Assembly (NCBI RefSeq): GCF_027744825.2
Contig: NC_071347.1
Coordinates: forward strand, 21,519,001-21,583,000
Direction of reading: 5' to 3'
DNA from: Synchiropus splendidus
Taxonomy: Eukaryota; Chordata; Actinopteri; Syngnathiformes; Callionymidae
DNA length: 64,000 bases
The position numbers and the translations under genes were made by a program. How positions within the stretch are numbered: the first letter of the stretch is position 1; each line of letters begins with the position of its first letter. Below, piece after piece: positions 59,085-64,000 of the stretch. The notes under the pieces are model-generated. The model was not told the DNA's origin, searched no databases, and worked only from the letters and a program-made list of their open reading frames with translations.

Positions 59085-61019
59085 ATAAATGACCACATGA
59101 AAGGCAAATTCTGTTCTTATTTTCTCCATACTCTAATCTGGTCAGTGTCTTTATATTTCTGACCAAATGAACCAGTTTTTGGACTTTTAAAACTGAAACC
59201 AGGCAGAAGACCGGGAGCTGCAATAACATAGTTCAACAACCATCTAGCAAAGAAAAGGTATTTGTGAGGAACAGAGGCGAGGGGACGACGGCGTCAAGGC
59301 AGACCTATAATTTTCCACCCGCCCACTAACCTGCCCAAATCACGGAGGTCTACAGAGAGCTTAATAAGCAGGAGCCACCAAAAACAGTGGTGCTCAGCCA
59401 GGATGATAATGACAGCGTGCGGAGGAACGTGTCGGCTGGATGAAGCCAAGGCACACAAACACAGCACGATCAGAAAACTCAGACAAGCCAGTTAACTCAC
59501 CTCCCTGGCTGTGAGAGAGAAGGTCATGTTTGGCTGTCAGCAGGATTATTGTGTGTCAGAGAAGCCAGTTTCAGAAGAGCTCGACTCCAAACATTCGGCT
59601 GCGCAAGTGCTCAAAACAAAGGAGGCAGAGAAAACTAGACTTTGCTTCATGCTTAAGGGTGTGACATCCTGAAATATGGAAGACGCTGACATGAGAAATC
59701 AAGGAAAGCAATGATGAAGAATATAAATGTTATAGTGATAGTATAGTTACAATGATACTTAACCTCTTCTTTTGCAGGAGAAGACAACATGTGAAAATCT
59801 TGCAGGTCTTTAACACCTGAAAAGGTGTATTGTGTCGGCCAGAGTTTGTGTAGCAGGGATCAGCTACCATGCACCGGCAATAGGTGACAGAAACTGTCTA
59901 GAAAGTAAAGACACTAAAAGCTTTTCTGTGAATTGCAAGAGCAGTATGTGCCATCGACAGGATTTACCTCATGCAGTGATAAAAGATGTAGGTATTTTTA
60001 GTTTCTCAACAGGGATGGCTTGTTTCCACTTCATCAAAAAGGATCCAACTGAAACCTGTGCAACTGTTTTAGAATCTCGTGCTCCTGAAACATGGTTTCA
60101 GGGGAGCGTTCTACTTTCTACTGTGTCATCTGCCAGGACTTCTGTGCTAAAAGAGGATTTATTCTCAGCATCGCTCCATGCCTCACATCTGTGTTGGAAA
60201 GAATAGAGAAATAGAGACGTTTATTTTTCCTTGAGCGTGAATATGAAATATTATACGAGTGGGAGTTTTAACTTGGAAATAAGGCCTGAAATAGATTAGC
60301 ATCTCAACTGTTAATATGACAGGTCAAATGTCCAAAACTCTCAGCAGACAACATGCTAAGTGGTTTGTAAGGAGGTGTCTAAGAAATAGTCAGATGACTG
60401 GATGCCAGTCTTCATCTACATCAACTCTTCCATAAACTGTGTTGTTGTTTTTTGTCTAAAGGTTCCCAGGGGTCTAAGGTTGTGGAGCAAGCCCAGCAGA
60501 TTTATATGCACCTGGTAGTGTTTACATGCCATGGTGGTTTGCCAAACCTTTTTGTTGTTTGTCCCGCTGCCTCCCTGCCAACAGTCCCATCATCACTTTT
60601 TCACACTTTGTTTACTTTTCCTGTCTTTGAAATCGTCGCCACACTCTGCCAACCACATGTTCCACTGGCCTGGTGATGGTTTTGAAACAGATCTTTTCAT
60701 TTACTTGCATGTCAAGGAGAAAAAAAACAAGGTTAACCCTGTGTCATTTCTCAGTTATTTCTCTAATGTTAAAGAAGGTCATTTCTCAGTGGAGTTTGTG
60801 ACACCCCATATGGGTGTCCCCTGTCTCTCACCCATTTGTAACTGGAATTCGCAGATGTTTCTAAAATCGCCTCTTAATAGCAACATAATTTCCAAATAAA
60901 CGTAAAATAGGATTATTGACCAAACGTTTTGTGAAGGACAACTAGGATATAAATGTCGCCATCGTGTGGTGCCTATGTTTTACTACAACTCATTCAACAC
61001 ATGGAAAAGCGATCGCATC

Positions 61020-62162
61020 AGACACAAAGACGCTGATTGGTCCTTGGATGGCAACCTCCCTGTAAACTCCTCTCTGATTGGTTGCTTGGGAATCTCAACA
61101 GCTGGTGTAGCAACCATTAGCTCCTGTTAGCTGCCTGGTCTCGAGAGCAACAGGTCAAAATGCTCCCTTCATTTCACGTACGTAGTATTTTGTTGCTATT
61201 CTAATGTGTAAATAGAATCAAACCGACAACATTTTGTCAAAGCGTTGACTAAAAATGAAGCTAGTGGTGGTGGTTTGCGAATTAGTGGATAGTTAGCCCG
61301 GTTATTTTTAGCCGCAAGTTAGCAGTTAGCGCAAACTAGTTCACTTTGAGTTTTCATCTTGAGAACGTTATAGAACATTTCGCTTCTCAAATGTGAGTTT
61401 TCAAATGTGGCGGTTCATCTTATTCGAGATGTGACGACGTGGGAGGCGCTGCGTGAAGCTAGCGGAGTTGCTAGGCAACTATCGCTCTACAATGCTGCGG
61501 TCGTAGTCTCTACGTAAAAAGTATCATCACATCATTTATAGCGAAATTATTTGTTAAGTGTGATACTGGGTGCTATGAAATATTCTACTTCCGCACTCCG
61601 TCTTTAAGCCTTATTTCGTTTGTTTCAAGTCATTGATTCGTTGTTTTTGCTGTGTCAGTGTTTGATATTTAACATGGTGAATGCGATCTACGTGTCATTT
61701 GAAAGTGACAGAAGATATGTCAAAGCAGTAGCCGTGACACCGCTAGTCACCATGGCAACAGGCCACTAGATACTGTTACCGTCGACTAGCTAGCAGCGAC
61801 GCGCTCCTTTAAGGTGTTTACAGTGAATAACCTTTAGAACGCTGCGTTCCGAACCTTCACACGGCGCTCTCATTGAAGGTATGTTCATTTAGCTTGAAGG
61901 GTATTTGGTGACACCTTACGATGGCGGTGAGATGCCGTGCAGAGGCTTTAGATGCTGCGGTCTCTTCCCATTTTCTCAGTGAATGTAAAGTACATACGTG
62001 TTAAACCGTGACCAGGTTGGAGATTCCGAACTCCCAGCGTGGTGTCCACTGCTAATCCGCCTTATATGACCTATTTTTAGCGGCGGCTGTGTTGATCCTG
62101 CTGCAGCATCAGATGAGTGGCGGTGACGGTGCAGACCCCGGTTCCATCGGCTGCTGATTACA
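61020..62162 (+). promoter_or_regulatory. ankrd26: Promoter region of ankrd26 with two RFX X-box motifs
   Basis: GTTGCTAGGCAAC (61467-61479) and GTCACCATGGCAAC (61746-61759) fit the X-box pattern of two inverted half-sites bound by RFX factors, which drive cilia and centriole genes. Two inverted CCAAT boxes (GATTGG) lie at about 61035 and 61076, and the block is CpG-richer than its flanks. The location 400-700 bp before the start ATG suits a promoter. The transcription start itself is not identifiable. Confidence 0.5.
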
Positions 62163-64000
62163 ATGAAAAAAATATTTGGTTTCACTAAGAAGAAGAAACA
62201 ATCATCCGGTGCCTCTGACAACGGAAGTGTACTCTCTGCTGGCTATGATGTGAAGGAGAAGGACCTGGGAAAGGTCCACAAGGCCGCCTGGCTTGGGGAC
62301 TTGGCAAAGTTGAAGCAGCTTGCCAAAAAGAATGATATCAATCAGCTTGACAAGGAAAACAGGTGAGTGTCATGCATGGCCACCTCAACACTCATCCATT
62401 CATTTGGTCTTCAATGGAGCCTATCCCTGCTACAGAAGGTCAGAGCCAGGGAACTCACCAGTCCATCACAGATCTAGCTCATACCTACTCACATTTTTTT
62501 GTATTGGTGATGATTCCAGTGTAATATGTGATTTGTTTGTGAAATATCATCAATGCATATTAAGTCATATATTACCTCGCCACTCATCCATGTCCGTGAA
62601 CTTTGGGTTATAACAGGAAAAAGGTCAAGAGGAGTTGGTCTCTCTTTGAGATTAGGTGCTGCCATTTTTACCAATCTCATGGGCTCCTTCTGAAGGTTTA
62701 AGCACTAAAAACATTCAGTATGTTTTTATCAGCCTTAAATATTTCACTTCTTCCTCATTGTCAAACTTGATATGATCATTTCTGAGTTAGTTATATTTTG
62801 TGATATTGAATTTTTTTTTTTTTATCATACATTACAATATATCATCATCATCATCGGTGAATCCTAAATGACATCAATAGTTGCAATGTGGAAATAAAAC
62901 TTCACGTAAATTCACCACAAAAGTGTGCGTCATATGTGTCTGTTATGCTGATGTGTGGTATATTATGATGGAGACACAGAAATCATTGGTTACAGTATTC
63001 TTTAATTAGCTGAAGTGGAAAAAAAATTATTTTGACTTTTGAAATGGTATTGCTGGGAGCATATTGGAAAATGTATTGAAAACATTTAACCAATGCTAGT
63101 GTGTTTCATAACCCTTATTTTCTCAATACTGCAATACTGCATTGTTAAATGACTTTTGGGTTCAAAAGCAGATGATTTTCAGCTTTTCCAGTCTCCTTAT
63201 GTTACAAGGCCAGATCGAGTTACTGTACTGTTAGTGTCAGACGTTGGTGAGCCGGGTCAGGGAGTCCCATGGTTCTGCAGAGGGTAAGTTCCTGTGGAAC
63301 ATGGTAATTACCGCTGCTTTCCTGTCTGCTGCTCCAGGACTCCGCTTCACATCGCCTGTGCCTGCGGTCATGCTGAGGTGGTGCAGTTTCTCGTGGAGGG
63401 AAAAGCCAAGCTTAACCTATGTGACAATCAAAACAGATCCGCCCTGATGAAGGTAAGCCTGCGGTCGGCAGGAATCATTGTTGAGACGTGGCTGCTTCTG
63501 CATCCTTGTCGTTTCTCAATGGCGGCAGGCGGTGCAAGGCCAGCACGAGCGTTGCGCTAGCATACTTCTGGAGAATCATGCAGAGCCAAACTTGGTGGAC
63601 ATCAACGGCAACACAGCTTTACATCTCGCAGCCAACATCCCATCTATCACCACGGCTGCCTCACTTCTCGAGCATGAGGCTGATATCAATGCACCAAATA
63701 AGGTACGCAACATCTTGTTGCTCGTAAAACTGTGTTTTGACAGCTCACCTCCAGGTATACCCATAATCTAAAGGTCAAGATGCTCAATGCTCACTGAATT
63801 TCAGGAGGGTTTCACCCCACTGACTGTGGCAGTACGTGAAGACCACTTAGACATGGCTGAGTTTCTCATAAAGGAAGGCGCTGAAGTCAATTTCTTGGAC
63901 CAGGATCAGCGGTGAGAGCAAATAAAAACATCCAAGCTTCAAAAATGCTGCACTTACGATGCTTCCATGTCGTGCATCCCGCAGGTCGCCTCTAATGATA
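62163..64000 (+). CDS. ankrd26: ankrd26, 5' part (ankyrin repeats), runs off right edge
   Basis: Exons: 62163-62362, 63338-63452, 63529-63702, 63805-63911, 63985-64000 (continues). All have GT-AG borders and agreeing phases. The protein starts MKKIFGFTKKKKQSSGASDN, a family-typical basic N-terminus. Ankyrin repeats follow: DLGKVHKAAWLGDLAKLKQL, TPLHIACACGHAEVVQFLVE, SALMKAVQGQHERCASILLE, TALHLAANIPSITTAASLLE, TPLTVAVREDHLDMAEFLIK, and the start of a sixth (RSPLMI). This matches human ANKRD26, where KVHKAA-, NLCDN-, AVQ- and DINGNTALH-type motifs occur in the same order. The full protein in vertebrates is a centriolar distal-appendage component that recruits PIDD1. The linker and coiled-coil exons lie beyond the window. 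Confidence 0.94.
62395..62475 (+). repeat. Interspersed repeat fragment in ankrd26 intron 1
   Basis: GGAGCCTATCCCTGCTACAG followed by CCAGTCCATCACAG is a degenerate copy of a phrase common to teleost interspersed repeats. The rest of intron 1 (62363-63337) is AT-rich and empty. Confidence 0.45.

Larger units (their letters stand above)
58290..61000. other. Spacer between the two ANKRD26-family genes
   Basis: Begins with probable 3' UTR of the headless gene, contains a LINE fragment at 58700-58900, and otherwise holds unassigned sequence. Open frames at 59832-60206 and 60531-60899 show no domain. Confidence 0.5.

Noticed and set aside
1..64000. Prokaryote-type defence system, CRISPR, prophage or operon
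   Set aside because: The DNA is plainly vertebrate, with introns and fish repeats; no such arrays or gene clusters are present.

Overview
The window is nuclear DNA of a vertebrate, almost certainly a ray-finned (teleost) fish. It has GT-AG introns of about 70-1,100 bp, CpG-rich first exons, many CA/AT/tetranucleotide microsatellites, and decayed hAT, LINE and tRNA-derived SINE repeats. There is nothing bacterial or viral: no operons, CRISPR arrays, phage genes or intact transposase genes. The species cannot be told from this stretch.

Layout. (1) 1-3.3 kb: the first coding exon (2855-3096, minus strand) and CpG-island promoter of ppm1h, a PP2C-family phosphatase; the rest of the gene runs off the left edge. 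(2) 3.3-13.9 kb: intergenic DNA with hAT, SINE and LINE debris and a perfect 21-bp hairpin. (3) 13.9-16.2 kb: complete two-exon avpr1a (V1a-type vasotocin/vasopressin receptor, minus strand). PPM1H and AVPR1A are also neighbours on human 12q14, so this is conserved synteny. (4) 16.3-51.1 kb: about 35 kb without a convincing gene. It holds hAT-like elements, a foldback MITE, two roughly 160-180 bp tandem arrays, a perfect 23-bp hairpin, LINE fragments, CTCF-like sites and several unique blocks that may be conserved non-coding DNA. A speculative three-exon small secreted-peptide gene lies at 19.07-19.53 kb on the minus strand. (5) 51.1-58.3 kb: a 16-17 exon plus-strand gene matching the acidic middle and coiled-coil tail of the ANKRD26 family, with its own start exon and no ankyrin repeats. 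(6) 58.3-62.2 kb: spacer with CCAAT boxes and two RFX-type X-box motifs. (7) 62.16 kb to the end: the 5' end of a normal ANKRD26-type gene with at least five ankyrin repeats, running off the right edge.

The two ANKRD26-family genes are head-to-tail on the same strand, so the tail of one precedes the head of the next. This is what an ancient tandem duplication followed by loss of the ankyrin head from the left copy would leave. The headless copy resembles human CCDC144 genes in architecture. Its frame is preserved across 16 exons, but one ancestral coiled-coil exon carries a 1-bp deletion. This paralog is the most interesting item here. The receptor and phosphatase genes are ordinary.
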